A stretch of DNA of 64,000 nt, from NCBI RefSeq assembly GCF_916700565.1, contig NZ_CAKAKO010000003.1:186001-250000 (forward strand). The letters run 5' to 3'. Of the stretch, positions 63,257 through 64,000 are shown one piece after another. Position 1 is the first letter of the stretch; every line of letters begins with the position of its first letter. The notes below the pieces were generated by a model. The model was not told where the DNA came from. It saw only the letters and a program-made list of their open reading frames with translations, and did no database searches. The position numbers and the translations under genes were made by a program. Source of the stretch: Xenophilus sp. Marseille-Q4582. GTDB taxonomy: Bacteria; Pseudomonadota; Gammaproteobacteria; Burkholderiales; Burkholderiaceae_C.

Positions 63257-64000
63257 TCAGCCCGCCGCCGTCGCGGTCGATTGCAGCGGCAGGCGCAGCT
63301 GCACGCAACTGCCCTGCCCCGGCTGGCTCTGCACCTCCAGGCTGCCGCCGAAGTGCAGTGCCCGCTCGCGCATGCCGCGCACGCCGAAGGAGCCCGGCGC
63401 CTGGAAAGCCTGCGGCACGGCACCCACCCCGTCGTCCTGCACACGCAGGCTCAGCACGCCCTGCGCCACGCCGATGGCGATGTCCACGCGGCCGGCCTGT
63501 GCATGGCGGCCGATGTTGCTGAGCATCTCCTGGAAGATGCGGAAGACCGCCATCGCGGCGGGCTCGGGCAGTTCCAGCGATTCATCGACCGCCAGTGTCC
63601 AGCCTAAATCCAGCTCGGCCGCCTGCGCGAACTCGTGCGCCTGCCATTCCAGCGCCGCCCACAGGCCCTGGTGGTCCAGAATGCTGGGCCGCAGGTCCGT
63701 GATGATGCGCCCGACGTTGTCCACCGCACGCTCGATCAGCGCGCTCATGTTGGCGCACTTGCCGCGCATCTGCTCGCGCATGGCCTGCGCCGCCTCGGGC
63801 GCGCGGTCCTGCTGCTCGCCCAGGCGCTTGCCGATCCAGTTCACGTCCATCTTCAGCGCCACCAGCAGGCTGCCCAGCTCGTCGTGCACCTCGCGCGCGA
63901 TGCGGGTGCGCTCGTCCTCGCGCACCGAGTCCATCCAGGCCGACAGGTCGCGCACCTGGTGCAAGGCCGCACTCAGTTCAGCCGTGCGCTCGGCCACACG
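63257..64000 (-). CDS. Sensor histidine kinase (HisKA_3 type), 5' part outside the window
   Basis: 247 codons of the C-terminal part are visible, including the phospho-acceptor motif ERTRIAREVHDELGSLL and an HATPase domain with AVFRIFQEMLSNIGRHA (N box), VQDDGVGA (G1) and GSFGVRGMRERA (G2). The input domain lies beyond position 64000. It is the cognate kinase of the adjacent NarL-type regulator. Confidence 0.93.
   Translation of the reverse strand, partial: RVAERTAELSAALHQVRDLSAWMDSVREDERTRIAREVHDELGSLLVALKMDVNWIGKRLGEQQDRAPEAAQAMREQMRGKCANMSALIERAVDNVGRIITDLRPSILDHQGLWAALEWQAHEFAQAAELDLGWTLAVDESLELPEPAAMAVFRIFQEMLSNIGRHAQAGRVDIAIGVAQGVLSLRVQDDGVGAVPQAFQAPGSFGVRGMRERALHFGGSLEVQSQPGQGSCVQLRLPLQSTATAAG

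Noticed and set aside
1-64000. CRISPR arrays, tRNA or rRNA genes, replication origin
   Set aside because: No regularly spaced repeats, tRNA-like cloverleaf with a CCA-type end, rRNA segments or DnaA-box clusters were recognised on reading through the window.

Overview
The window is about 64 kb of very GC-rich DNA from a betaproteobacterium. The gene content and order (tolB-pal-cpoB; hemF-nadD-rsfS-rlmH-maf-rng; TctC/Bug binding proteins without a full transporter; VanAB-like oxygenases) point to the Burkholderiales, most likely the Comamonadaceae (Variovorax/Acidovorax-like). This placement is inferred from gene families and synteny, since no rRNA or tRNA gene is present. No CRISPR array or replication origin was seen.

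Region 1 (1-13.5 kb) is mostly core housekeeping. It holds the end of a Tol-Pal operon (tolB, pal, partial cpoB), an msbA-type lipid exporter and a VOC-fold gene whose upstream region is cut by an 844-bp IS5-family element. It also holds a minus-strand run reading yebC-purD-hemF-nadD-rsfS-rlmH-(phytanoyl-CoA dioxygenase-like)-maf-rng, mostly with overlapping stop and start codons.

Region 2 (13.7-27.2 kb) is an aryl-polyene/xanthomonadin-like pigment cluster built from two convergent operons. The plus operon encodes a chorismate-cleaving hydroxybenzoate synthase (XanB2/FkbO family), a PlsC-type acyltransferase and a family 2 glycosyltransferase. The minus operon encodes an acyl carrier protein, a membrane protein, an AMP-ligase fused to a hotdog dehydratase, an LpxL-like acyltransferase, a LolA-like carrier, an MMPL exporter, a NodB-type deacetylase, a methyltransferase, a second dehydratase and a FabG-like reductase. 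Neither operon contains a ketosynthase. A small secreted protein and a terminator lie where they converge.

Region 3 (27.3-37.9 kb) is mixed: a HerA-like ATPase (DUF853), an orphan Liv-type binding protein, a Crp/Fnr regulator, a 266-bp nested inverted-repeat element, an HD-domain protein, a class II aldolase, a LysR regulator, an SPFH membrane protein, a leaderless periplasmic-type binding protein and a large GT-C-like membrane protein.

Region 4 (37.9-57.5 kb) is a long minus-strand catabolic operon. It contains a Rieske oxygenase with its reductase, an extradiol-type VOC dioxygenase, an aldehyde dehydrogenase, an alpha/beta hydrolase, a ThDP enzyme, an aspartate dehydrogenase-like enzyme, two SDRs, a cupin, an IclR regulator, three TctC/Bug binding proteins, an MFS transporter and a porin. 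This suggests uptake, ring hydroxylation and ring cleavage of an unidentified aromatic compound. An IS630-family element has inserted exactly in the stop codon of the reductase gene.

Region 5 (57.6-64 kb) has a RidA-family gene, a methyltransferase and a cyanate-use operon (cynS plus a nitrate/cyanate-type ABC transporter). A NarL-type response regulator and a partial sensor kinase precede the operon.
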